Assembly (NCBI GenBank): GCA_051453625.1 | Contig: JBOZIK010000001.1 | Location: 264,373,747 to 264,398,805, forward strand | Source: Welwitschia mirabilis | Lineage: Eukaryota; Gnetophyta; Gnetopsida; Welwitschiales | Reading direction: 5' to 3' | DNA length: 25,059 nt | Shown: positions 9,974-19,500 of the stretch, piece by piece | Layout of the letters: the number at the start of each line of letters is the position of its first letter | Numbering within the stretch: position 1 is the stretch's first letter | The notes under the pieces: generated by a model | The model's input: the letters and a program-made list of their open reading frames with translations, nothing else | Told to the model about the DNA's origin: nothing | The model's database searches: none | Made by a program: the position numbers and the translations under genes

Positions 9974-10793
9974 ATCTATATAATCAAAGAAACCTGTCAC
10001 AAATCTTAAACAACATAAACTATGAGGGATAAGTTCCTACAAATATTAAAGAAAAAGGGTAATTCATATTAAAAGTATAAAAGCATTTGCATTATAAAGT
10101 AGCCATTTCTCTCTGAAGGAAATGCTGATCAACATTAAGGGAACATCTCTCTGTAATTGCTAGATGGTTCTTCGATCTCAAGATTGTCTGTCACAAGAAT
10201 GTCAAGTACTATCGAAGATGATTTAGAATTAAAGGGGGGACCTTTATTTGTAGACAGAAAGGAAAAGGGAACTGACTAAAAAGTAAAGTAGAATCTCTAG
10301 CTAACATGCAAAGGAAAGTTGCAAAGAATAGGCGATAACTCAGGAATACATTCTGTAAAAGTTATAGAGAACAGTGTCGTTTTTCTGGTTGTCCAGATGA
10401 TGGAGGAGACGACAAGGATTGACAGTGAGTTATCTGCTTAGCTTCTATTTTATTGCTTGTGATCTTCATGCAAACTGTCATTGACTATTTTTGGAGATGT
10501 AATCCACTAGTGTTTTCTAGATAATGAGGTGGACGATGGTGTTTGGTAAAGAAGTTTTCAGTTTATCTGGAAGTTATCTAAAAAGAAGTTTATTTGTTGC
10601 TCAATTGGGGTTGTCGTCCTGCCTATCATGGGGACGACGGAGGGGACAATAGTCTTTTCTTCATCTTTTATCAGTCTGATATCTTGTATTTGTAGGAATA
10701 ATTATCTGAAAATACAATTTATCCATATCTATATGAAATACTTGTGAATTATTTGATAAACTGCATGTTTTCATCTTATGCTCCTGGATTCTC
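9974..10793 (+). mobile_element. Possible 5' LTR or leader of copia element C
   Basis: No coding is seen. The stretch lies between the gap and a possible primer-binding site at 10794-10812, so part of it may be the 5' LTR of plus-strand element C. It is more CG-containing than its surroundings, with GTCGTCC/GGACGAC-type motifs near 10376-10413 and 10613-10638. No LTR start could be set, and no 3' partner was found. Confidence 0.3.
10613..10638 (+). repeat. Short inverted repeat GTCGTCC / GGACGAC
   Basis: Perfect 7-bp arms (10613-10619 and 10632-10638) separated by 12 bases can form a hairpin. A related but looser pair (GTCGT at 10376-10380, GACGAC at 10408-10413) lies about 230 bp upstream. 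These CpG-bearing motifs stand out in a CpG-poor region. Confidence 0.55.
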
Positions 10794-10812
10794 GATTGTC
10801 ATAGGAGCTAGG
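10794..10812 (+). promoter_or_regulatory. Possible decayed primer-binding site of copia element C
   Basis: TGTCATAGGAGCTAGGT resembles a damaged TGGTATCAGAGCxAGGT site for initiator tRNA-Met. It lies about 160 bp before the first recognisable gag C sequence, which is too close for a full gag N-terminus, so either that part is deleted or the match is chance. Confidence 0.3.
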
Positions 10813-10957
10813 TATTTATCTTTTAGTTTATCTACAAAATAACTCATAATACCCTATCAAATACACATAAGTTAACATCGCAATAGAGAGTAAAAATCTA
10901 AATACCATAAGTCTAAAATAGCTTAAGGGATCATTAATTACGTATGAAGCTATCATT

Positions 10958-11815
10958 ATGGATGATGAGGAACCTAAAACAAAGAATATTGCTTTGAAAT
11001 GTTTGAGTTAATTTAAAGAAGATTCTAGAAATGAAGAATATGAGGAGGATTTAGTTCTTTTGGCCTAAAATTTCATATTATTTTTAAAAAAATAAAAAGA
11101 CTTTAATAGAATAAGATTTGATGTCCATTAAAATTAGTTTGAAAATAAATATCCTTTCAATAACTTTGGTAGAAACAAGAAACCTATGTAATGCTTTTAG
11201 TGCAATGGATGTAAACATGCAATAGCAGAATGTGCTAATACAAGAAAAGCCAAAATCAAAGGAAAGAAAGCCCTCAAAGTTACATGAAATGATAAGGAAT
11301 AATCTGATGTAAAGACATCTCAAGATGATGAAGAGAAGTGTAAATTTCTAGCCCTCACTAATTAAAATGCCTTCATATTAACTACCAAGGATGAGCATGC
11401 AATCTCTAATGAGAAAGAGGTAATATCTCAAACTTCTAAAAATATTAAAGAATCTTATGAATAAGTATATTTTCATTGTGAAGTTTTAGCTTGTAAAAAT
11501 AGGGATTTAAGATGTAAATTATTATCTCAACCAACTAAACTTCATTTCCAATAAAGAGTTGAATAAGGCTACTAAAAGTCGTGTAGATGTAAATAAAACT
11601 ATTTATCTTTTATCAAGAGAGTTAGAGATGAAAGGAAACTCAATGCTACTAACCTCATATCACTTAAACAATGTAAAATTTGATCATAAGAGGTATGCTT
11701 TAAAGTTAAATAATTTTAATTATTTTCATATTCAATGTTTCTATTATGGAGGCCTAAAGCATATTAGATTTTCTTATCTCATTAGAAAGGAAAATTATTT
11801 CCATTAGACAATTGA
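10958..11815 (+). pseudogene. Copia element C: gag C-terminal part with two zinc knuckles
   Basis: Plus strand. An acidic 'DDEEPKTKNIALK ... EEDLVLLA' segment matches the end of SIRE-like capsid, followed by a basic region. The first knuckle, CF(stop)CNGCKHAIAEC, lies at 11192-11233 with CX2CX4HX4C spacing. A Lys/Ser/Glu-rich spacer of about 167 codons follows. The second knuckle, CFYYGGLKHIRFSY, spans 11736-11777, and its second and fourth zinc ligands are Tyr instead of Cys. The spacing of the two knuckles matches element B (about 180 codons). Numerous stops and shifts make it non-functional. The capsid N-terminus is absent. Confidence 0.8.
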
Positions 11816-11904
11816 TGGGTTTTTGTGAAAATCAAGGTAATGAAAATCAGTATCTCATCAAGCAAAGATGAGTTAAAAAGAAATCTCTCAAAGGATTTTT
11901 TAGT

Positions 11905-12378
11905 CAAATCATTCTTAAAGCAAAGAACTATCATAGATGATACTTAGATAGTGAATGTTTAAGACATATGACAGGTGATAGAATATGATTTTACACACTT
12001 GTTAACTATGATGGAGGAGACGTTTCCTTTGGTGATAATCACGAAGAAGCCATCAAGGAAAAAGGTATGATTTTTGAATTTCATCTTCCAAAAATTGATG
12101 ATGTTTTATATGTAGAAAACCTTAAGCATAATCTGTTAAGCACTGCTCAAATGTGTGATAAAGGGAATATAGTTATTTTTAATAAAAATAAGTGTATGGT
12201 AAAGAATGTATTTAGTAATAAGAAACTTTTAATTTCCCATTATATAGAAAACTTGTATTTTATAGGAGGAAAATCTAGTTCTAAATCATTATGTGGTTTT
12301 ACTCAAAAGATTCAAGAACATATTTGGCATAGAAGATTAGGCAACTCAAATGTTATAAACTTAAAGATCATCTTTTAA
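11905..12378 (+). pseudogene. Copia element C: protease and GAG-pre-integrase
   Basis: The protease signature is (stop)YLDSECLRHMTGD, with the catalytic DSG read as DSE (11947-11955); the preceding Trp is a stop. VSFGDN follows, and from 12067 the frame is open for 103 codons. That stretch includes DDVLYVENLKHNLLSTAQMCDKG, the GAG-pre-integrase motif (written here as contiguous short pieces DDVLYVENL and KHNLLSTAQMCDKG), and ends in HIWHRRLGN, the start of the integrase zinc finger, where the second His is Asn. Two adjacent stops at 12376-12381 separate it from the integrase core in the same frame. Confidence 0.85.
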
Positions 12379-12384
12379 TAAGAG

Positions 12385-13130
12385 TTGGAGGGAGGGTTAC
12401 CCAAACTTAGTTTTTTAAATTATATCTTGTGTAAACATTATCGAGTAGGTAAAATCATGAAATCTTCTTTTAAACATAGGCTTGAGGTATCCTCAAAAAG
12501 GCCTTTAGATATGTTGCATCTAGATTTAGTAGGGCCTATAAAATTTAAAAGTCTAAGTGGTAAGAGATATTCTATGGTGGTGGTTAATGATTTTACTCAT
12601 TATACATGGGTTGAATTTTTAAATTCTAAATCTAATGCCTTTGATAATCTTTATTATCTTTATAGAAAAACACAAAATGAAAAAGGCCTTACCATTAAAA
12701 AAAATCAAGTCTAATCATGGAGATGAGTTTAAAAACGAGAATTTTATTAATTTTAGTGACAACTATGTAATATTTCATTAGTTTCAGCTCCTAGAATACC
12801 ATAGCAAAATGGTGTGATAGAAAGGAAGAACATGATTTTAATAGAAATGGAAAGGATAATGCTAGGAGAACATAATCTTCTAAGATGATTTTTAGTTAAG
12901 GCTGTAAATACTACTTACTACATATCTAACAGGATCTTTCTAAGGATTAGTACTCAAATAACTGCTTATGAACTATGGAATGATAAGAAGTCAATAGTAA
13001 AGTATTTTAGAATCTTTTATCTAAATTCTAGCCTAAAGGTATGCATGGTATTTTTATTAGATACTCTTCAAAAGGCAAAGCCTATAGTGTTGTTAATTAT
13101 GATAAGAAGAGGAGGGGAATGAATATGTTC
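12385..13130 (+). pseudogene. Copia element C: integrase (rve) core, broken
   Basis: Integrase would join element cDNA to host DNA. The frame is open from about 12382 to 12712: GLPKL, a zinc-finger end CKHY (second Cys is Tyr), KSSF, and LHLDLVGP with the first catalytic Asp at 12523-12525. An A-run near 12693-12704 then shifts the frame by one. The second catalytic Asp reads Asn in SNHGDEF (12713-12715). NGVIERKN carries the Glu at 12820-12822, after a second 1-base shift; the spacing (107 bases) is one short of D,D(35)E. AVNTTYYISNRIFLR, YELWNDKK and a 'GIFIRYSSKGKAY' segment close the domain. Similarity stops near 13130; no reverse transcriptase or RNase H follows directly. Confidence 0.88.
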
Positions 13131-13390
13131 TTTTAAAAACTTATGCCCAAAACAAAATTAAATCTATCTAAGCACAGTTTACATGTGAAAATAATGGAAT
13201 CTAGAATGTGCATAAAATAATGAAAAACTAAAAGTAAAGAATCAAAAGACAAAAAAGCATCCACTGCAATTTTGATGTACACTGGATTTATAGTGGTTCA
13301 GGAACCCCTCTACTCCACTCTCGATGATCAACTTCTCCCAATCTTGATCTCGGATCTTTGGTACTCCACATGTTTTGCCAGGTTATCTAT

Positions 13391-13530
13391 AACCCTTACT
13401 AGCAGATTTTTATAGGCTGTCTCAACCTTAACAAAAGATTTTTATAAGTTAAGTTTTAACCTTAACAATGAACTTTTACAAGCTAAGTCTCAACCTTAAT
13501 AACAGACTTTTGTAGGCTAAGTTTTAACCT
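13391..13530 (+). repeat. 34-bp tandem repeat, four units
   Basis: AACCTTA-type starts occur at 13391, 13424, 13458, 13492 and 13526, spaced 33, 34, 34 and 34 bp. Each unit carries an AGAYTTTTRTARGCTAAGT-like middle. Units differ at several positions each. The array is not coding. Confidence 0.8.
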
Positions 13531-13947
13531 TTGAAAGTAATGGATGTAATGTAATGATGCCTTAATTACTTAGATATCACATGTTCTGTAGCAGTACAAT
13601 GAATGAAGCTCTTCTCTAATAGATCATAATGATGAAGCTCTTAATTCTGATTCTGAGTGAATCTCTTTTATCAAAGATAGATCTCCTTAATTAGATATGT
13701 AGTGATACAATGATATACCAATAAAAATATAGTTTTATCTTTCAGGTCCATAATGATTATGCCTAATTAAAATAGTGCCAAAAAGATCTCTAGGTCATAA
13801 ATAGCATAGCTATTCATAATGGAGAGTTATTAGAGTTTATTACAAATGAATTGCGCCTCCAACGGCAATAAATGGCTAAAAAACATCTAGGTAACAACTA
13901 GGTGACAGATATATAACAATTACAAATTTTACCTTTTTATGCCATTC

Positions 13948-14234
13948 AGTTGACCCCACAAAAATCCAGTCAACCCTATGAGAGCTCGGTCAACCCCATC
14001 CTAGGTCTAGTCGGCCCCTTGCCTCTTGGTCTAGAACTATAACTATTAGCTTCTCAGGTCCGATCGACCCCATGAAAATCTAGTTGACCCTTTTCCATTT
14101 GGTTCAGGGATACTAGCTCTTAAGATCATAGGTCTGGTTACCCCTTCAGAATCCAGTCCACCCCTCTAGATTCAGTTCATTTTTCTTGCGATTGCGTTAG
14201 GTGCAGTCGACCCCTTTAGAATTTGGTAGACCCC
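13948..14234 (+). repeat. Dispersed 10-mer array, RGTYGACCCC
   Basis: Ten variants of RGTCGACCCC begin at 13948, 13968, 13988, 14009, 14062, 14082, 14136, 14155, 14205 and 14225. Gaps of about 20 bp recur (20, 20, 21, 20, 19, 20), separated by larger gaps near 50 bp, so the motifs come in pairs or a foursome. Most differences from GTCGACCCC are C-to-T or G-to-A. The function is unknown. Confidence 0.65.
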
Positions 14235-14350
14235 CATTAGAGGTTAACATAACTCAGTAGTGTTTTTAGTGCATTTGGGTCCAATTCTTTTACTTGCAAA
14301 ACTTAATCTCATCTGCATACAAGATATAACATTTTTTCACTACACAAGAG

Positions 14351-14879
14351 AAATTAGTTTGACATCAATTGGAAAATATAATCTAACAAAGGGGTCTAAT
14401 AATAAATTTTCCTTCTTCTAGACTTGACAAGCTACATATAATAAAAGAAATATAAGAAGTATAATTATCTAAGATTCTACTCCTATTCTCAATTCTTCCT
14501 CAACTACTATAGAAATGCCTCTAGCCATACAAGCACTAAGTGTTTATCATGATACTTCATACATAGTAATAGATAAGAGGAGACATTTTCAAAAGGCCAT
14601 TGTAATACCTAAAAAAAATTATACAAATTGGCTAAAACTATTTATATTAATTTAATTTAAAACATGAGTCACAATAATATAATCTCATTTATGAAACTAA
14701 TTCATAAAGAATATTATGCTTACTAAGAGATTTTTACAATAAGATGACCTCTAGATATAGGAATTCAATTAATCATAATCCTAACCAACTTGAGTAAGAA
14801 ATTATCATCAAATATCAATTTGGTGTATTGAAATAAAGATTACTAAATAATTTTATAGGAATACTATATTATTTTCAAT
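14351..14879 (+). other. AT-rich stretch without recognised features
   Basis: No conserved coding, repeat or RNA is seen. It lies between the GTCGACCCC array and a possible RNase H fragment and may be decayed copia pol sequence, but no motif supports that. Confidence 0.4.
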
Positions 14880-15035
14880 AATAAAACACTTTTATATATT
14901 GATAGAAGTACAAGGAATGAAAAGATTGAAATTTTTAGGGATTTAGTAAGAGATGAGTAACATCTAAGGCTTCTACACTATCCTATAAAAAATTCATTTC
15001 CATTTAGGCTATCTCACCATTAGTGGATGTTTTGT
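14880..15035 (+). pseudogene. Possible copia RNase H tail fragment
   Basis: One frame reads RNEKIEIFRDLVRDE, a stop, then HLRLLHYPIKN. This resembles the 'TKHIxIRxHFIRDLVxxG...' stretch that ends copia RNase H. If real, it would be the missing 3' end of element C, displaced by the 13136-14350 segment. The match is short, with no catalytic residues visible, so it is tentative. Confidence 0.25.
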
Positions 15036-16602
15036 TTAGACTAATAACTTACAACATTTATTGTACTACACATGTGGTCAATTTGATGACTTTTCGTATC
15101 AGATTAGTAGTGGCCTTATAAAATGTAAAACTAATTAAACTAGCTTATGATATTATTAAATTCATAAAATTAGCCATGTAACCATTCATTGTTATAACCT
15201 TTTCTTTTCTATTAAGTGTAATACTACATTCTAAAAATTTAGCTAAGCCTATGTGAGATGCTTCAATTTATATGATTACCTTAATTAATATAAATCTTAA
15301 TAACACTTATTATATAGAGTAGGTTAAGGTCTAGCCTATAGAGCCACCTTGATCATAAGTAGATCATGTCCTTATGACATTTTGGAAAGAGCAATTCATA
15401 GAGCTACAAACTTATTAATAACTTTTATAAGAATACCTAAATTTTACAAAACTGCAATTATTTTCACTTCATGTAAGGATAAATGATTGCATCAAATGAT
15501 TTTATTAATAAGTACATATTATTTTCAAAGTGGTAAGTCATGATGAACTCTTAATTTTAATGAATTACTAAACTTATGATTATTAATCACATCATTATAT
15601 ATGCAAAAATTATAAGTTTGATAATTTTGACTTAATAATTTGCTTATTTATAATTGCATGAATCATTTTATTTAAGCATTTATATATCTCTAATGAATGT
15701 AATTAAGCTTAATAAATTATTTTATTATGTTTAGTACATACTTATTATCATTTTAACACCTTTTTAAATGAGTGATTTTCTCTCTATACTGATGGTAACT
15801 TAATTTAACAAAATGCATCTATAAATTTGTTCATAGTGCACATAAGATTATTTCTTCCTTTATAACTTATTATTTACTATAATAATGCATTTCCATTTTG
15901 TAACAATAGAGTTATTTTACCATGTTAAAGTTACAGTTTTGGCAAAATAGCTTTGGTTTATTACAAACTTTTAGTTCCATTAGTCAGATGCTCATGTACT
16001 TACTAGTATTTATAATTTCCTAAGATGCTTTCATATGTAGTGTATGGATTGCAATAAATAGTTAAATCAAATAATTGTAAAATGAAGGAACTGTCTTTTA
16101 TTAAACTATATTGAAATATGTCATTTGGTGAAAAATTAATATTTGTGTTAAACAACCTCTTGAAGAATAGGAAAGAAATCACAAAGTCAATTAGCTCTAA
16201 TTTACCTTTAAAAGATTTAGAAAACATATATTGACTAGAAATATGTATACTACTAGTTAATACTTTAAGATATTTTAAATCATAACAAATGAATGAAACT
16301 AGACATAATCACATTAAATATTAGCATCTTATCCATGATCTATCCTCTTGATTATTTTGTGTCATTTATAAAACATAAAACTTATTTATTAGTTTCAAAT
16401 CCAAAACATCATTAAGCATCAATAATCTTGTAAATTTAAAGTTATCAGATAGATTTTATATGACATATTAAGAAGAAAATAAATAAATAAATACCATGAT
16501 CACTCTATTAATAATTAAATAATGTGGAATCTTATTTCATGTATTCAAAGAACTACTATCACACTTTTATAATGTAAACAAACTAAACTATGATTATGGG
16601 TT

Positions 16603-16672
16603 TTTTAAAAGATATTTAAAGATATTTTCAAATTTATTACCTAGGATATCTTTAAAAGATATTCAAATTTAT
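16603..16672 (+). repeat. Local AAAGATATT / TTCAAATTTAT repeat
   Basis: TTTAAAAGATATT is followed by a second AAAGATATT and TTCAAATTTAT; about 45 bp later TTTAAAAGATATTCAAATTTAT-like sequence recurs after GGATATC. This looks like a small imperfect direct duplication in AT-rich DNA. Confidence 0.5.
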
Positions 16673-17708
16673 AATTGAGAGCCAAATGTCATTAATTATA
16701 TTAATGTACACCTAAAGCATGAATAGATAATTTAATAATTAATCCTAAAATTTATTTAAAATTAAATTACAAATGGGCTTATAATACTACATTTATACAT
16801 ACCATAATCCTAATAAAACACCTATCTAAATCATGTGTGATTATTTGCGAATAGAAACATTATGTAATTTAAAACGAAAAAAAGAAATGACTCTAAGTCA
16901 TGAATGAAATAATGAGAAAGTGCTAAAATTCTTACTTCCTAAATGTTGATCAAACATTATTGATATTTTCAATTAATAATCTAATTTACTTACTTATGAA
17001 ATTTCTTTAAATAGTAGAAATTTTTAATGCACTCATTATGTTCTTCATTTCAGCATACCTTGTATCACATATGAATTTTGTGTTCTTGATGATGTCATCA
17101 TAAAAACAATTCAAGTAAAAAAAATATAGTTGTAACTATTTAGCTACATCAGGTTTGGGGTTAAGAGGGAAGGAAGAAACAAGAAAAGAAAAACTCCACA
17201 TTGGGTATCCATCTTAAATGCTAAATATGCAATAGTGTGCATCTAAATATGTTGTGTGAACAACATTCTAACCATATTTTTATGATGTATTTTTGTAATA
17301 TACTTAATGTTATGTTAAACATCATGTAACAAATAGAATTATATGTATTTGATAAACTAGAGATTAGCTACTAGCTACTAATGTCATTCTCTATAATGTA
17401 GAGTATAAAGAATTAAAAAGATTAGTGCACTAATGTGACAGATATAAGGATGTTGAGTTGGATAACAAATATAACACAAGAAGATAGAATTAGCAATTAT
17501 CATATTATAGGTGCCTTACAATAATAGCAACAAGTAATAAACATGAATCATCAAAGTTGATTTAAGAATACCTATCATAAACTAGAAAATACATGCATTA
17601 AAAGAGGTTATTTGGTTGAAATTAAAGAGAAGAAACAAAGAGGGAGACCAAGAAATGATGAATATTATTTTAGTACAAGTAGAAAGAAAACATTAGCAAA
17701 GATAAAAC

Positions 17709-17748
17709 GAGTACAATAATAGACTATGGAGTACAATAATAGACTATG
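17709..17748 (+). repeat. Perfect 20-bp tandem duplication
   Basis: gagtacaataatagactatg occurs twice head to tail (17709-17728 and 17729-17748) with no mismatch. In surroundings this decayed, perfect identity means a recent replication-slippage event or an assembly artefact. Confidence 0.9.
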
Positions 17749-18150
17749 TCCATTACAAGGATGATAATATGTCCTAGTCCATCCTCTAATTAAAAACTAA
17801 GTTTTGAAGGTTGAGAGTAGATATAACCTTTGAAAAATACTGTTAAGTTTAAAGAAAAGATTAGCTTAGTCAGTCTCATGCTATGGATAAAGGATTCACA
17901 GTGGCATTTTCATGTAACATAAATTTAGCCTCTATAAATTGGCAGATAAGCATTTCTCCTCTACAATGATCAAAGTTACTACTAGCTAACTACATAATAT
18001 TTTTCATATTTTTTATTGTCAATTAAGTAAATAATGATATCGCAAATCTCATTAACACTCTTATTTATGGTAGAATTTTTAAGAAGAAAGTATGCTAGAG
18101 CAAGTACGTATAACAAATGAAGCTATGCTTTTATGAGATATGTCAACAAA

Positions 18151-19500
18151 GGTGATGAAAAATGATAAGTATTATTGTTGATGCATTTATGTCATTCTGA
18201 GTCAAGTGGTGTGGGAAAGATAAGGAAAGTTCTTAATCCTCCTTCCATGACCTCTATGTTGGTGTTCTCTCCCACTGGTACATCCATCATAACTAGGGAA
18301 AACCTTCATGAAGCAATATTAATGTTATCTCTTACATCTATTAGAACACTTATAATAGCATAAAAGGCATCAATATAATATTTCATTCTCTTCATAAGGT
18401 AGTTAAGTTCCAAAGTACACTTTTCCATCTACAAGAAAATTTTTAGATACATTATATAAAAAGTTTAATTTTAAATCAAAAAGGTTTCATAGCTTCTTTT
18501 TATATAAGAATCTATGTTGTTCTTATCTAAGTATAAAGCATCCTAACGTTAGAAGAAAATTATTTTATAGATTTTTATCTTGGGTGCTCATGAGAAGTTA
18601 ATCAAGACACATTTTTGAGAAGGTTAACCATAGATTATATAATTAATAACAAGCTACTTATGTAGTGAAGCAATTCTCGAAAAAGTGCCAAAATGTCTCT
18701 AGGTCATGGGAAGAAGGACAAGTGGGGTTAGAAATAGTTAATGTTTGAAAGTATATCTCTATTACGAAGGCCTATACTAATCACACCAATAGTATTTAGT
18801 AAACTTTCAATGGATTTGCATTTTTCATAGATGCTTGAAGATGACCATTATTACTTTATCAAGTAGGACATTTTAATGGGTTTGAAACTTAGTATAGATT
18901 TGGGTAAATAATTGTGTTACTTGTGCAAGAACTTATAAGAAGTAATTTTAGTATGTTATCCATCATTCCATTCTTAAAAATTATAACCATTGCATGCAAG
19001 CCTTTAGAACATGTGATAAGCATTTAAGATTCTAGATAAAACCTAAGGAAATCTAAGTTTGTCCTACTATGGAAGAAGACCATCTCTTAAGGGTTTTAAA
19101 TGAGCTTAAGCAATCAATAATGAAAAAAGGATAAGCATCAAAAGAAGTACCTTGTTATTCATCTTCTTAATCTAGTATAGAAAAGTTCTTTGAAGGAGTC
19201 AATGATCAATCCTAGATAAAGCAAGCCCACTCCATTTGCCCCCCTCTAAAACTAACCCCAAAACCAAAGGAGGAAAAGAACAATTAATGATATTAGATGA
19301 TATTAGTCTTCCAAGAAATATTTTTATAGACTTATTTTTAATAATTCCAAACTTGTTGAGAAAACATCATCTCTCACATTTCTAAATTTTGTTAGAAAAC
19401 AAATCAAATTTTCAATCATCACAAAAATGAACATATGAGGCTTTAAATATGACATACAAAATGTCAATGCATATGATGAGTTTCCATTATTTACTTTCTA
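18151..19500 (-). pseudogene. LINE ORF2 C-terminal region with zf-RVT, decayed
   Basis: This is minus-strand sequence downstream of the reverse transcriptase. At 18665-18735 it reads NPTCPSSHDLETFWHFFENCF, matching the Cys/His zinc-binding-in-RT (zf-RVT) pattern C..C....ET..H.F..C of plant L1-type LINE ORF2 proteins; one Cys is Ser. The rest (GANGVGLL near 19240, long stretches of broken frame) is compatible with the region between RT and zf-RVT but not diagnostic. The 3' end and poly(A) tail of the LINE were not located; a 62-codon plus ORF at 18175-18363 is not supported as a gene. Confidence 0.55.

Larger units (their letters stand above)
13136..14350 (+). other. Non-coding insertion- or LTR-like segment after integrase C
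   Basis: Polymerase sequence is expected here but none is found. The segment holds a 34-bp tandem array (13391-13530) and ten degenerate GTCGACCCC-type motifs (13948-14234), and is somewhat richer in C and CG than its flanks. Such repeats are typical of LTRs and leaders, so this may be an LTR or solo LTR of another element that landed in or replaced the end of element C. No termini or target-site duplication were identified. Confidence 0.4.
15036..18150 (+). other. Long AT-rich intergenic region, no genes recognised
   Basis: This is the most AT-rich part of the window. ORFs such as 16003-16227 (minus) have no recognisable domain. The only structure seen is an AAAGATATTT cluster (16603-16672), short AAAT runs near 16479-16493 and a 20-bp tandem duplication at 17709-17748. 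It is probably very old repeat DNA. Confidence 0.5.

Noticed and set aside
11084-11323. 79-codon minus ORF
   Set aside because: It is antisense to the gag region of copia element C with its first zinc knuckle.
13773-13800. Similarity of GTGCCAAAAAGATCTCTAGG to the zf-RVT stretch near 18685
   Set aside because: About 20 bases only; the neighbouring translation shows no LINE motifs, so chance or a shared low-information phrase is more likely.
16003-16227. 74-codon minus ORF
   Set aside because: Isolated in AT-rich DNA, Phe/Ile/Asn-rich, no homology recognised.
17625-17657. Plus-strand reading KEKKQRGRPRN, an AT-hook-like motif
   Set aside because: Stops close by on both sides and no surrounding domain; a single RGRPR in A/G-rich DNA is expected by chance.
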